A stretch of 64,000 nt of DNA, from NCBI RefSeq assembly GCF_040054535.1, contig NC_090781.1, forward strand, positions 4,408,501-4,472,500, written 5' to 3'. Every line of letters starts with the position of its first letter. Within the stretch, counting starts at the first letter, position 1. Origin of the DNA: Antennarius striatus. Its lineage: Eukaryota; Chordata; Actinopteri; Lophiiformes; Antennariidae. The notes beneath the pieces are model-generated. The model was not told where the DNA came from, made no database searches, and saw only the letters and a list, made by a program, of their open reading frames with translations. Below, piece after piece: positions 14,001 to 24,444 of this stretch. Both the position numbers and the translations under genes were made by a program.

Positions 14001-17000
14001 CTGTAAAATACACACAATACAATTAAGAACAATCCAATAAAGTACAATACATCCAAATATATTATAAGTCCTATTTTATGTTTTAGCTCTAGAAGCATCT
14101 GTCTTGTAATTGTCCATTATTCTTATGCTATACATTTGGAAGGGAGTATATCTGGTTTCGACACCTTAACAAAGAGACATGGGACCACTGACTGAGGCAA
14201 TACCCACTCAAAGACATTCAAATGGTTTTCATGTGTCGGTGAAACAAAAAGGTTATTACTTGATAAAAATAAAATAGATCTGAATTCACCACACTGGTAA
14301 TTAAGATTTTTTTTTCCAGTGTCACAACTTCATGTAGTATGAGGCGGATCCAAGAAAAGTGACGTCAGACACCATTACAGCACTACATGCCCCACAATGC
14401 AACGGTAGCCTGCAAAGTCACTGCAGCAAGCGGGCCTCGGCTTCATTATTCATCAGCAGTCAGAGAAGAGGACAACTTTTCAGCTACCTCCCTCCTCAAA
14501 AATGCTAAACGGAAGGTGGACTCTGAGAACAGGGGGTGTCAAGGCAGGTGGGAGTCAGAGGACATGTTCACGGAGGTAAAAGACAAACCTGTGTGTCTTC
14601 TGTATGGAGAAAGTTTGGCTGTAATGAAAGAATATAACCTAAGAAGGCACCATCAAACGTCTCAGGAACACACAGACAAGATGTGATTTTTCTTTGAAGG
14701 AAGTTCATTTTTGTCTGTGCGCATGTTGAAAAAGGTTTTTTACTTGAAATTACTGACAGAGCCATGAGAAAATATTGCTTTATTAATTTAATGATTAAAT
14801 AATATACACTCTTGGTTCAATAGGATATGTACAATCATTTCAGTGTAATATTTTTCAGCCATTTAAAACGGATGAACCTTTGGGAAGAATTTAGCTCTCA
14901 TCACTTCATTGAAAACAAAGAATTTTTAAAAAAATGATTTGATCATATAATCCTGGCAATCATCCCAGTTATGGTTCTAATGAACAAAAAGTTGTCAACA
15001 TTTTATAAAGCATCTAGTCGTTTATTGGAAGTTTCCCATTTAATATCTTTCCATTTACAGGAATGTAAATAAAGTCAATGAACAGCTACGTTTTGAATCT
15101 CATAACCACATTTCAGCTGCACGCGTACCTGGTCTTACATTATTTTAGAATGCTGAATAACAGCCCTTTAGACCTTATCAAGACTATTTAGATGTCAGCA
15201 GAGGTTGAGATTCCCTCAACATGATGGGTGGTTTTGGTTTTATTGCAAAGATTGAGCTCCAGAAATATTTTATCTAATAAAACAGAAGTGATGGCCTGTG
15301 AAGAGAGAAGAAGGCCCACCGTTTTTCTTCAGGTGTCTCTTCTGATTTATTACAAATGGAAATGAATGAAATTTTCATCTTACTGAATGTTACAAATGTA
15401 ATGTTTTTTAGATGCTTGTGCTTTGTGTTTATTTAAATTTCAATGAACTTTGACGTGAAAACAGATTTCAGTCCTGCTCTGCAGAATACAAACTTTTTGC
15501 CTTGAAATCCAATATATTATTTAAACTTTAATATTACATGCACACAAAAAATCTACTAATTGTAACACTACTTTCAACATCTTCCATTCCATTAATAATG
15601 GAGTTAGATGAAGGTGACCTTGAGATAGGTTGAAAGCTCTTAACAAAACTCATATTAATACTTCTGTAGCCACAAATAAACATGTGTACCCTTTAATACA
15701 ATTCAATACCAGTAATCACTGACTCATTCATCTTATCAAATTAAAATATCTGGGCCTCTGGTATCTGCTACTAAGATTCATGCATGTTTCATAATATTTG
15801 CCCATTCAGTCCCAGGCACACCTTCATTTAGAACATCATCTTGGTGGAAAAAACTCATCATTCAACAGTTTAGTAAAGCTGGTTCTGAAAACAGAGATGC
15901 TACTGCTATCAGATAAAATCAGTTTTGTGCTGATGTGGATAAATAATTGCCGTAACAGACATAAAATTGAATTAGTGTTGCGATTAATTTGTTGCCTCTT
16001 TAAATGATTGACATGAAGGTATTGTCCATAATCCCCACTTGAACCCAGTCTTGTAGTCTTCTATTTTTACTTTTTCGTTGGTTGTGTTTAGACTTAAGTA
16101 GTGGATGATGACAACTGAGCTCAACATATATTTTTTAAGTTCGAATGTGCATAAAATATAAATCTATTTGAAGACAAAGATAATAAAACATGCATCTTCA
16201 GAGATATTAAGTTTTGGAAAAAAAATTCTTGAATTAAATTCCTCTGTTTTTGAGGAGATGTTGATAACCCTCAAAGGCCTCATACTGCAGGGAGGGATAA
16301 AACCATATAATCCAGGTGACAGTCTGTCAGATTTAACACCTATGAGATCAATTCCCAAAGAGAAACACTACATTTATTCCCACTGACTTTAACGTCAGGT
16401 CTTTTTGTTGCCTGTAACATTTTGCACTGTACTTTTGCCTGGACAAAGTATGGAACCACTTTCCATGATGGCAGCTTCCTCTTGCATTTGTTGCAGCGGA
16501 CTGTTTGCGATAAGCTATAAATAATCAGTGGATCACATCTCTGGCCATCTGGTACCTCAGAGCCACAGGTGTCTTGAATTGAGAATGAAAGAAGAGCCAG
16601 ATTGTCTTCAACAGAATCTGAGAAGCACACCAAGACGTGCCGTTATCAGCTCTTAAACACTTAAGAGAGATTTGAACAATACCTAGAAAAATGTGAACAC
16701 CTATGAACACATACACTAGAAAAGGACAAGACTTCAAGGTTATAACCAGATACCTAAATAATTAATTTAAAGTGGACTGCCCGTCCATTCAGATTCAGTT
16801 TGTGGAGGTGTCCATGGTGTCTGCGTTTAGTTTCTAGTACATTCACGCAGGAAATGTGTTACTTTCATTTACAGGCCAATATAAAGACATTAAGAACAAG
16901 TAAGTAGCAGCAGATGGGTTACACTAGTCTCCAACAGCAAAGTACTTTATTAACTACTCTTCTAATCGTGCTGGTGACTTACTCTTGGTGATCTTCTGTA

Positions 17001-17106
17001 GCCCGAGCACATCCTCAGGTGTTATTACGGTATTTCTGCGCAATTCTTCTTCAGTTGTAACTGGGATCCCCATGTCTGATGAGTTGCAGCCTTGCTGCAC
17101 TTTCAT
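335..17106 (-). CDS. unc119: unc119, lipid-binding trafficking chaperone (complete, 5 coding exons)
   Basis: UNC119 proteins bind N-myristoylated cargo in a beta-sandwich pocket and carry it to cilia and photoreceptor outer segments. Coding exons on the minus strand are 16983-17106, 1931-2044, 1624-1717, 560-732 and 335-447, 618 bases or 205 residues plus stop; all junctions keep phase and have GT-AG sites. Family landmarks are the MKV start, [70 protein letters not shown], and the ending [10 protein letters not shown] then [10 protein letters not shown]. The MKV start and the DPNAGRF segment fit the UNC119 (A) type better than UNC119B. Human UNC119 is longer because of a proline-rich N-terminal stretch that is missing here. 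Intron 1 is 14.9 kb while the other introns are about 0.1 to 0.9 kb. Which fish duplicate (a or b) this is cannot be decided. Confidence 0.95.
2045..2932. other. unc119 intron 1, 3' part, no gene seen
   Basis: AT-rich intron sequence with a short AT-repeat tract near 2770-2800. I see no coding exon or RNA gene. Confidence 0.5.
2933..3625. mobile_element. pogo/Tigger-like non-autonomous DNA transposon
   Basis: The outer 28 bases at 2933-2960 and 3598-3625 are perfect inverted copies beginning TACCGTATTTATTCGAG, counting the TA duplicated on insertion. The motif ATAACGCGCA recurs just inside both ends, giving subterminal repeats. A minus-strand reading frame at 3154-3198 ends in [11 protein letters not shown] and a stop, an acidic tail of the kind seen at the C-terminus of Tigger/jerky-like transposases, which suggests an internally deleted copy of an autonomous pogo element. 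Assignment to pogo rather than another TA-target Tc1/mariner branch is inference. Confidence 0.75.
3626..5328. other. unc119 intron 1, no gene seen
   Basis: Several short open frames occur here but none has family similarity, and no exon of a second gene was recognised. There is no long repeat that I can identify. Confidence 0.4.
5329..5656 (+). repeat. Diverged copy of a fish SINE-like family
   Basis: The order of blocks matches the better preserved copy at 56021-56383: a box A-like GTGCAGTGGGTAGTGCTG, a box B-like TTTCGAGTCC, then TGTGTGGAGTTTG and GGGATAGGCTCCAGC. It is interrupted or followed at its 3' side by a second repeat. Degenerate, so old. Confidence 0.6.
5657..5960 (+). repeat. 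Tigger-like DNA transposon fragment, family shared with 52885-53206
   Basis: The two regions share in the same order CGATTAACGAATTC, TTTACGGTAATT, GACTGTTTAAAGC, GCGCACTTCC, GTGACTGCCTACCAAAAATCC and GAAGTCGCGAGC. The partner copy has an end of the Tigger type (CCTCATTCCTCACGGTTAAT). This one is truncated at its left side. Confidence 0.55.
6113..6345 (-). repeat. Reverse-oriented SINE-family fragment carrying a CA microsatellite
   Basis: Read on the minus strand it shows the blocks of the SINE at 56021, including the GGAGTCTGTATGTTC region and the GGCTCCAGC block, in the expected order. A (CA)n tract at 6175-6220 sits in the middle. Confidence 0.5.
6511..7037 (+). mobile_element. 5' fragment of a Tc1-like transposon
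   Basis: It begins TA then CAATAGTATGAAAAAG and GTTTGGGCACCCCTGAT, a terminal repeat type common to fish Tc1-like elements. A frame near 6900-7040 reads [20 protein letters not shown] and then [10 protein letters not shown], the first helix-turn-helix of a Tc1 transposase. The rest of the transposase and the right end are missing. Confidence 0.7.
7040..7579 (-). mobile_element. Decayed second Tc1-like fragment, opposite strand
   Basis: On the minus strand this region resembles the N-terminal part of a different Tc1-like transposase: a KSKGHTRH start block near 7390-7410 and downstream pieces near 7080-7290. Many small deletions have broken the frame. It is cut at its right side by the Tc1 element that starts at 7580. 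Confidence 0.5.
7580..9214. mobile_element. Full-length Tc1-like transposon, 1.6 kb, long inverted repeats
   Basis: Ends are about 280-bp inverted repeats (7583-7862 and 8932-9212) that begin ACTCAACAAAAATATAAAC. The inner 63 bases look identical between the two sides and only a few differences are visible further out. The right side ends at a TA dinucleotide; the left side has GA where TA is expected, so one target duplication has mutated. The element contains a broken transposase gene on the minus strand and sits inside older Tc1 debris in unc119 intron 1. Confidence 0.88.
7903..8929 (-). pseudogene. Tc1-like DD34E transposase, broken by frameshifts
   Basis: The reading begins at 8929 with a helix-turn-helix region ([20 protein letters not shown], then [10 protein letters not shown]). 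It changes frame near 8525, again near 8345 and again near 8245. The catalytic pieces remain: the first Asp in LFTDESRF, the second in [12 protein letters not shown] and the Glu in SPIEHVWD, with 34 residues between the last two. The product ends at 7903 after NGGHTIY. As it stands no single frame can make a full enzyme. Confidence 0.85.
9653..9698. repeat. (GT)n microsatellite
   Basis: Uninterrupted GT dinucleotide tract of about 46 bases. Confidence 0.97.
11031..11090. repeat. (CA)n microsatellite
   Basis: Uninterrupted CA dinucleotide tract of about 60 bases. Confidence 0.97.
14387..14686 (+). pseudogene. hAT transposase N-terminal fragment (GTF2IRD2/ZBED-like)
   Basis: From about residue 41 of a 99-codon frame, the sequence reads [10 protein letters not shown], then [19 protein letters not shown] and [10 protein letters not shown]. 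This is the N-terminal BED-like zinc-finger block of hAT transposases of the GTF2IRD2/ZBED/FAM200 kind. The second zinc-binding cysteine of the usual CxxC pair is a tyrosine (C70-x-x-Y73), so the finger is broken, and the frame stops soon after. No other transposase part is seen nearby. Confidence 0.65.
14687..16982. other. unc119 intron 1, 5' part, no gene seen
   Basis: AT-rich intron sequence without recognisable repeat families or exons. Confidence 0.45.
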
Positions 17107-17480
17107 GTCCAACAGAAGAAGACTGGTTGACTGGTGTGTAACCCGACAGGAGCTGAGGCTCTCTGATGCTCTCGGCGTCGTCGCCGCAGGAACCGATTTA
17201 GTTGCGTCGCAGCCTTCTCGTTGCGCGCCGGCTAAGACGACGTACAGCAAACAGGCTCTGTGTCACAAGAATAACTCATTCTCGGTGCCTCCTCCCCTTC
17301 TCGATCCGGTGAAAGATAAAAATCAGTCCTCTAGATCCCTCCCTTCGGCGCACAAGGCTCATCGGATCTCTCAAAAGCTAGTTAATCCAAATCCTGTGGC
17401 TTTAAAAACCTACCAGTGGTGCGTGGCTGTGCGCTCCGCGTCATCCGCTACAGCCGTGCGTGTGTGGCGCGGCAATTACC
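17107..17480 (-). promoter_or_regulatory. unc119 5' UTR and promoter region
   Basis: The block upstream of the unc119 start is richer in CG dinucleotides than its surroundings, with no TATA box seen, as in a CpG-type promoter. The chosen start has a G at -3. An in-frame ATG lies 48 codons upstream (17248-17250) with no stop between, so an N-extended product is formally possible. A TAATCC motif at 17383-17388, on the plus strand, matches the CRX/OTX site used in photoreceptor genes. The transcription start is not defined. Confidence 0.45.
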
Positions 17481-18523
17481 GATCAGTCGATACTCGACAC
17501 CTCGGAAACGTGTTGATGTTCATAGCTGTCAGGAATAATAACATAGAACTGTACATTGTCACCACCGCCAATGATTTGTCTACAAAACTTGTAATTGAAT
17601 TTAATGAAAGTGAGCGCAGGTGAGGATTTTGTTCCAATGACGCGCTGATTGCGTTTTAAAGAGGATCCAGATACAAATGTGGATTCTAATCAACAATGAT
17701 TGGATCTTATAAAAAGCAACAAAAAAACTTCTTCTTATTTGTCATAATCATGTAAAATAAAGAAAGAATAGGTGAAATCAAATACAAACAAGAAACAAGC
17801 GTGGGCAAATTATGATGTTCTCTTTCTATTTGAATATTCATCCTGATCTGGAAGATGAAAATATGTATATTCAAATGCATATTTTTTCAATAGGTTTCAT
17901 TCATTTGTAAAAAGCGTTATGGGAAATCAAACGTTTGCTAATAGCTCATAAATTCCTCATAAATTTCTAGTAAAATTCTTGGGCAAAGAAATGAGATGTT
18001 ATTTTGCCATGGGTCAGATCTGAGTAAGCAGTGTCGTTGTGACATCACCACAATGTCATGATATGGCTGTGATACCACAACTGATGATCTTCTCAAGGTA
18101 TATTATATTAAAAGTTTGACATGTATTGTGTTTTTTTCACGGCTGGAACTAACCCCCACCCCCAGCTGGATTAATGGACAAATATTTAGTTTTGTTCAGT
18201 TTCATAAAATACAGTGTCGGAACACACATTTAGGTGATGAGTGTAGCAAGAAAAATATTATAATCATTTAAATCTTAATGATAATGGTATTAAATGTTTT
18301 TCATAATGTGTTAAAGGAGAAAGAACTAAAACCTAATGCTGAAAAAACAAAACAAAACAAAACAAAATATCACAACAGCTGAGCAATTTGTCTGTTATGG
18401 TTCTGTAGTTAGTTTTATTTCCTATTTTACTTTTGAAAACAGAGCTCTCTGTATACGGTAGAGTCTGGTGCTTTTCACTTCCTTTATCCTTTTATTGCCA
18501 TCTGTTTATTGCCTTGGATTACC

Positions 18524-18610
<87 letters not shown>

Positions 18611-19543
18611 TCTCTCTCTAATAATATTCCTTAAGGCACAATAGAACTTGTACAAGCAGCCGATTTCAATGACAAGCAACATTTTTCCTTTAGATCAAAA
18701 ACATTGCGGGAAAACTCACAGAAACTTTTTAACAAAGTTGGACATCAGACCAATTTTCAGCTTTATAATGTCTTTAATTCTTTTTTTTTAATTGGAAAGT
18801 TGATTTCCAGATGCCAGCATCCCTGAGAAAGTGTAAAATGTGAGTCTGGACAGCCCCATTAATAAGATGATAAGAACAACCAAAATATATTCTTATTTGC
18901 AAAGCACAACCCTGCTTTCTCACCTTTCTCTTGTTTAGTTTCGTGTGGATCACTACACTCCCCATTCCACTCTCCTCACTGAAATTAGTTATTTGATGAG
19001 GAGATAGTGCCTCCCTCAGCTTGGAAGAATTACTGCAGGGCCTGTGCAGACCGGAGAGTTGTCCATTGTAATATTTAATAAGGAGTGATCGTTTTAATCC
19101 CTAAAGTCTTTGGATACCAAGTGAGGGTGGACTTTGGTAAACAGGCTTATTGGCATCATGTCAACTAAAACAAACAGGCAAGTAAATAAAAATAAAACAA
19201 AGGGGTATAATAGCATCTAAACAAACTAAAAAACACACAAACTATCAACTTAAATGTACTAATCCCCCATGATCCTACTTTGGTAAATATAATGAACCAC
19301 ATTATTTTCCTGTGAGGTCTGTTTGACACTGCTACTGATTTTACAGGTGTTGTAAATGTTCTGGAAGTCTGTAACTGACAGAACAAATTCCTGGAGATAT
19401 ATATAATCCCACCAGTAAAAGCACTAACAATATTCAAAAGCCAGTAGCTTCACAGGCTAACCGGCTTTGGAGAATTTCCAAGGATGGTGAGCTGCATTGT
19501 AAACACCATTCCCTCTTGTTGGCCCACAGTCTGCTGGATTTCT
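17481..19543. other. Intergenic, unc119 5' side to beta-B crystallin 3' end
   Basis: The only clear feature is the TC microsatellite at 18531-18619. The crystallin 3' UTR must occupy the right end of this stretch, but I could not place its polyadenylation signal. Confidence 0.5.
18531..18619. repeat. (TC)n microsatellite
   Basis: About 90 bases of TC repeats with one GT interruption near 18598. Confidence 0.97.
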
Positions 19544-21053
19544 CTATGCAGTCATCTCAAAGCAGCCCCGGCGGTGCGTCTGCATATCTCTCACTCTGCG
19601 GATGGACTGGATCTGGGGGTGGTGGGCTCCCCAGTCATTCCAGTGCTTGTAAGGGCCCATTTCAAACACATACTGGTAACCACGGTATCCAGGGTACTGG
19701 TAGCCTACCCAACTGTGGTTATTGTTGGGAAAGAGAAGCATGTGTGATTAAAAAAACAACAAAAAAACCCATGTTGATCAGCAGCAGTATGTTGTTTTGT
19801 TTTTAGCCTTTTTAAAAAAAATTAATTTAATTTTTAAATATTATCAAGGTTATCAATGTAATTCTATGAGCCAGCTACATAGAAAATAACTCACGTTCCA
19901 CCGGTGACCTGAATGCTGGCAACACGATCTTGAAAGCCATAAGACCACAGGCTTGGAATATCCTCATCACACACTTCCATCTTACGACCTTCAAAGTTTG
20001 GACATTCGTACAGACAAATCTTGTGGTCCTGGGGATCCTGTAATATAAGATCAGAATCAGATTTGTGGTCGCATTGGTTTTTATGTACAAGGAATTTGCC
20101 ATGGCATTATGGTGCATAGCACTATAACATTATACAATATTAATTAAATATCAAGACTAATGAATAAATAAAAATATTGGTTATTTATGTTGTTCACTCT
20201 CTGGACAGTAACAAACTTGAGCCAATAAACAGATTTTAAACAAATATTCGGACAGGATCAGTGAAGTTCCACAATTATTTTTAAAAAAAAATCTGAGCTC
20301 AAATAGTAGAGGAAACGCTGGAAGAGTTTATATTTTTTTGTGTTAAAATCTTCAAATTGAAAGATGTCAGGAATATGTCAGCTACACTTTAATCGTTAAT
20401 ACTATATGTATTGAAATCATTATCGCTTGTGTTTAAAGAATGATGAAGAGGTAGTCAATATTGATATTGATCCAATCAGCCACAATAAAGAGCAATAGTT
20501 CCACAAAAAAAAAAAAAAAAACCCAAGTCAGACTGATACCCACCATACGGACGGGTCTGACCGACATAAAGCGGTCACACCTATAGCTGTTGGACCATGT
20601 GTCCCAGCGGGGATACTCTCCCTTCTCCAGAATAAACATCTCACCATTCATGTTCTGCTGCTCATAACCCACCCATCTGGATAAATGGAGAAATATTTGA
20701 TTCTATTCAGTTTGGCAGCAGATACAGATTACTGTGACACACATTTAGATGGTCAGCGCGGTGACTTACGGGCCACACTCCACCCTGATGGAACCGATTC
20801 TGTCAAAGCCTTTCTCATTCAGATTACGGCACTCTCCAAAGAGATCCATCCTACGGCCTTGGAAGTTTTCATATTCAAAGAGGTATATCTGGAAAATGAA
20901 ACATCCTTAATGCATCTATTGCTGGTATCCTATTTTCAGTGCATCAGTTCTCAGGTTGAGTTGATTGAAATAGAAGAGCATGAGTACCTTGTGATTATGC
21001 AGCCCCATGGCAGAGTGGCTGCCAATACTGCCCTGAGCACCAGTGTGAGACAT
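19544..21053 (-). CDS. beta-B-type crystallin (complete, 5 coding exons)
   Basis: A lens structural protein of four Greek-key motifs in two domains. Coding exons on the minus strand are 20988-21053, 20770-20888, 20544-20676, 19895-20037 and 19544-19712, 630 bases or 209 residues plus stop; phases agree at every junction. The first coding exon gives a 22-residue arm starting MSHTGAQGS. Each following exon carries one Greek key: [43 protein letters not shown] and [17 protein letters not shown]. The one-motif-per-exon plan and the C-terminal arm place it with beta-B crystallins, nearest to the crybb1-like/crybb3 types; the exact orthologue is unresolved. Oddity: the C-terminal block reads RDMQTH, where beta-B proteins normally have a Trp before that His. 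It lies head to head with cryba1. Confidence 0.92.
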
Positions 21054-21686
21054 GATATCTGCAGAGAGGAGAGCAAAAGCCATTTTCAGTCATCATATGT
21101 ATGAGGAGCGTGACTGTCTCAATTCAACTTACACTCAAATGCACGACTGAAATGTAAAACACAAGAACAATCAGCCACTGGGATCATGTGACCTTAACAG
21201 TCACTTGTACATAATATGAATATGATATAAAATAATAACAAAATGAAATGTAAATTCAACTTAAAAATATATGTTACCTTAACTAGATAAATAATTTTGT
21301 GCAACCACTTGACAGAATAGAATTAATTATATTAAAACAAATCTTTTTAATGAACTTGTGAAAATAAAATTTCACAGGGGGTTTAATTAATGTTTAGACC
21401 CATTTTATAATTATTTCATTCTATGATGAACCAAAGTTAAAACTCAAAGCGTTTGAATTTCATCTGTCTTTCTGATAAACGTCTTGTCCTTTCATCTATT
21501 TTATCTCAGGATGATCCAACCACAGCAGTACTAAAATGTCTGACGATTATGACACTATATTGTATGTTAATATGTAATTTGGAAGAAGAGCCAAATTACT
21601 ATTTTGAATTATGAACCACACTATCTGTCTAAAAATAATCAATTCTAGCTATACCACCAAAAAATTTGAGGGCAATAGATACTTAC

Positions 21687-21895
21687 ACTCACAATTGAAG
21701 CCTGAAATGGACCGAGCTTTGTGGAAAGTGATGGACGCAGGGCTTGTGAGTGGGGATATATATATATACATTCATAACAAACCTGAGAGGATAGTGTCAG
21801 TGTTCTCACTCCTCATTGGCTGTGAGCTCTTTGGAGCATGGTGTAGGGTCAAAGGTCACACCACATATCTGCAGATGCATTGTGCTGACTTAGCT
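21687..21895 (-). promoter_or_regulatory. beta-B crystallin promoter and untranslated exon 1
   Basis: On the minus strand a TATA-rich box lies at 21756-21768. About 65-80 bases downstream are two possible donors in tandem (GTGAGT and GTAAGT, near 21681-21692), so an untranslated first exon of roughly 40 bases is inferred, joined to the acceptor at 21059. Upstream of the TATA box are a perfect-spacing DR1 nuclear receptor element, GGGTCA-A-AGGTCA at 21846-21858, and TGCTGACTTAGCT at 21883-21895, matching 11 of 13 positions of the Maf recognition element. Large Maf factors drive lens crystallin genes, so the arrangement fits a lens promoter. Confidence 0.6.
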
Positions 21896-21900
21896 GCCTT

Positions 21901-24330
21901 CTTTGTTGCTCAGAACCATTGTGGGGGACCAGAGACAGTCACTGCATCAGCAGAAAGTTTGCCTACTCTTCCTCACACAAACACGCTGCTCTCATGCTCT
22001 GTCTGCCACTTTCTTTTTAAATTCTTTTTCTCTTGTTTCATTCTTCCCTTCTGCCATTGTCTCTTGTTTCCTGTGATCTGGTTGGTCCTTTGCTTCTTTC
22101 ATTTCTCTCTTTTCTTTGATCCTTGGTGTAGCCTGTCCAAGCCTTTGAGCCCTGTGTGTATTATGCTGACTGCAAGAGCTGCATCCATCTCTGTTGTTTA
22201 TACAGATGAGTACACAGTGGTCAACTTTATTTTAGTGCTACGTGGACATTAACCATATACTGTATACAAATCTCATGCAGCCACACCCATGTAATCGAAT
22301 GCACATGTGCATATGCACATGCACAGAGGCATGCTTGCACATTAACATGCTGTTTTAAAATGTAATAGAAATTAAAGTCATTTCCAGTATCTATAGACAG
22401 TCTGAAAGATTTAATTTTTATTTGAATTTCTTAAAATCAGAATCAGAATCAGAGTCATTTATTAATCCCAGAGGGGGAAATTGCTTTTCATTACAGTTGC
22501 TTCTTTGCAGAACATATTGAAAAAGTAAGACCAAGAATGGATAATTTAAAATTGAGAAATAAAAAGCAAAGGAGATTACAGATGAATAAGAGAATAAATA
22601 GACTGAATAATATACGAACATATGCAAGATACACATATTTGTTACTGCTTCATTCCTCCTCATCACTACATGTCAAAATGTACAAGATGATTACAAGATG
22701 AATGAGCATTTTCTTACAAATCTTTCTTATTTGTAGTACTCCAATCTAATGCTTGCAAACACCGTTAATTCCATCTGTTACAAGTTTTAGAATTGTTTTG
22801 CAGCATTTTAGCAGCGCTGAAACTTGATAAAGGATCATCAGATCTTACAAAAGTCGCTTAAGCATTAAAAGGAGATCAATATTGCTGAGAAATCTGGGAT
22901 AAAAGGTTAAAACTACATTTGCCATCAAACCTTGGATGTTGGAGTTGGTTAAGACACTGCTGCCGTCAAGTTGCCACATGCACAAATTGTGCACATGTTA
23001 TTCGGAAGGAAAGATGTGAATTTATATTTGAGTGTAACTTCATGATTGGTAGAGTGGAAATTGTTGTTCTGAACAGCTGACAATTTTAGACAGTACAGAT
23101 TGTACAATTGTCTCCAAACTAGCCTAAAAGGAGTTCACAGATGGAGGAAGATTATTTCCTTGTCAACTCCAAGTGCAGGGGCAAAGTTTCACAGTGTAAT
23201 TTATATACAGTGACTACGTATAGTAGATGTTTTGCATGAGTTACTATAAATTTAGAGTTTAGGGAAGGGGCTTGTGGCACTGATGTTTACATGTTGAAAA
23301 AAAATTCAACATTATTTGAAATAAACTGACATAAGTAAAAGCAGAAAGACTTTACCAAACTGTTCAAATGACAATGTGTAATAATGTGTTTTACAAAGTT
23401 GTAGCTACAAGGTCTCACTACTAGACATATAACAAATAAGGAAAATTAAAATTAAATCATTAAAACATATACAGTGGTAATCAATGTTTATTTTTTCTTT
23501 GAGATTTAGTGCCATAATAATACGACTTAATAAGAAACTCATATATTCAAATTAAATAGAGTATCATGAATTTGTGTTTATGTACATTAATGTTATGCTG
23601 TATGACTGAATGAGCATTTTCATTACCATTAGGCTTAAAATTAAGTTTTAATTGTTAGTTGTTTAATTGAGAAACATGGCATTGCTGGAAATATGGAATT
23701 TAACAGTTGTCTGTACACTATAAGATCAGTTGTCAATGTACATGGTGAATTTGTGTAGATGTGTTTGAGTACCTCTGAATTACATATGACACCATGAAAA
23801 GAACTTGAATGCTTCTCTACATTCATGAGTGTGTGCATGACTGAGCTTTTGTGTATATAGGAGGGCGTGAAAGGTGAAAGAACCACAGATGTTGGGGTTG
23901 GTGAGGAGGACATGAGGCACAGATGGAGACAGAGCACACACAATGTGGTTAGAACTCTGTAAGGACATTGTTAAAATATAAATTTAGCTTTTCTTACTCG
24001 ACACTTTTTTTCATTTGATGACTTTCTGTTCTGATGACAGCAATTAAAAATGAGCACAAAATCATGAGAAAAATATTATATTTGTATCTGCCATTTTTGC
24101 TTTTATGCATAACCACTAAATACATTTCCTTTTTTCACCAGAGTTATTGAAAAATCTGTACATCTAGGATGAGCTGTTCCCTGGACCAGGTAGTGCCAGG
24201 ACATCCAGCCCACTGGTCATGGAACATTTGGAACTTGTGCTTATCTGGACTGGGCACAGTGCCCTCTGTCCAGTTCCACTGCAGCAAACTAAAGCCCAGC
24301 AGCTCAGGGCTGAACAATGACTAGAGCAGC
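21901..24330. other. Region between the two divergent crystallin genes
   Basis: No exon is recognised. A short repeat near 22436-22500 (AATCAGAATCAGAGTCATTT, then TTAATCCCAGAGGGG) resembles the 3' tails of fish retroposons also seen near 58500 and 59690. Shared lens enhancers could lie here but none can be proved by eye. Confidence 0.5.
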
Positions 24331-24334
24331 AATG

Positions 24335-24444
24335 TGCTGACTCCTGCCCTGATCCACAGTCTTTGCTGCTTTCCAACACCAGCATGTATAAATTGGTCAG
24401 TTTACTGGGGTCAGGACATCACTTCTGTGGAGCCCCCTGTGAGT
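24335..24444 (+). promoter_or_regulatory. cryba1 promoter and untranslated exon 1
   Basis: A perfect Maf half-site TGCTGACTC at 24335-24343 stands about 45 bases before a TATA box, TATAAATT at 24387-24394. A strong donor, CCCCT then GTGAGT, begins at 24439. Together they define an inferred untranslated first exon from about 24417 to 24438 joined to an exon that carries the start at 24918. The same MARE-TATA-short-exon layout is seen for the neighbouring beta-B gene. Confidence 0.6.

Larger units (their letters stand above)
9215..14386. other. unc119 intron 1, microsatellites, no gene seen
   Basis: Contains (GT)n at 9653-9698, (CA)n at 11031-11090 and a short TAA/poly-T tract near 10405-10436. 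The remaining open frames are short and look like chance. No exon or RNA gene was recognised. Confidence 0.5.

Noticed and set aside
16985-17623. 212-codon plus-strand open frame across unc119 exon 1 and promoter
   Set aside because: It is antisense to unc119 exon 1 and its upstream region, has no family similarity and no splice or start support. A GC-richer region explains the length.
21611-22252. 213-codon plus-strand open frame upstream of the beta-B crystallin
   Set aside because: It overlaps the inferred crystallin exon 1, TATA box, DR1 and MARE on the other strand and has no protein-family similarity; the hydrophobic stretch comes from TC-rich DNA.
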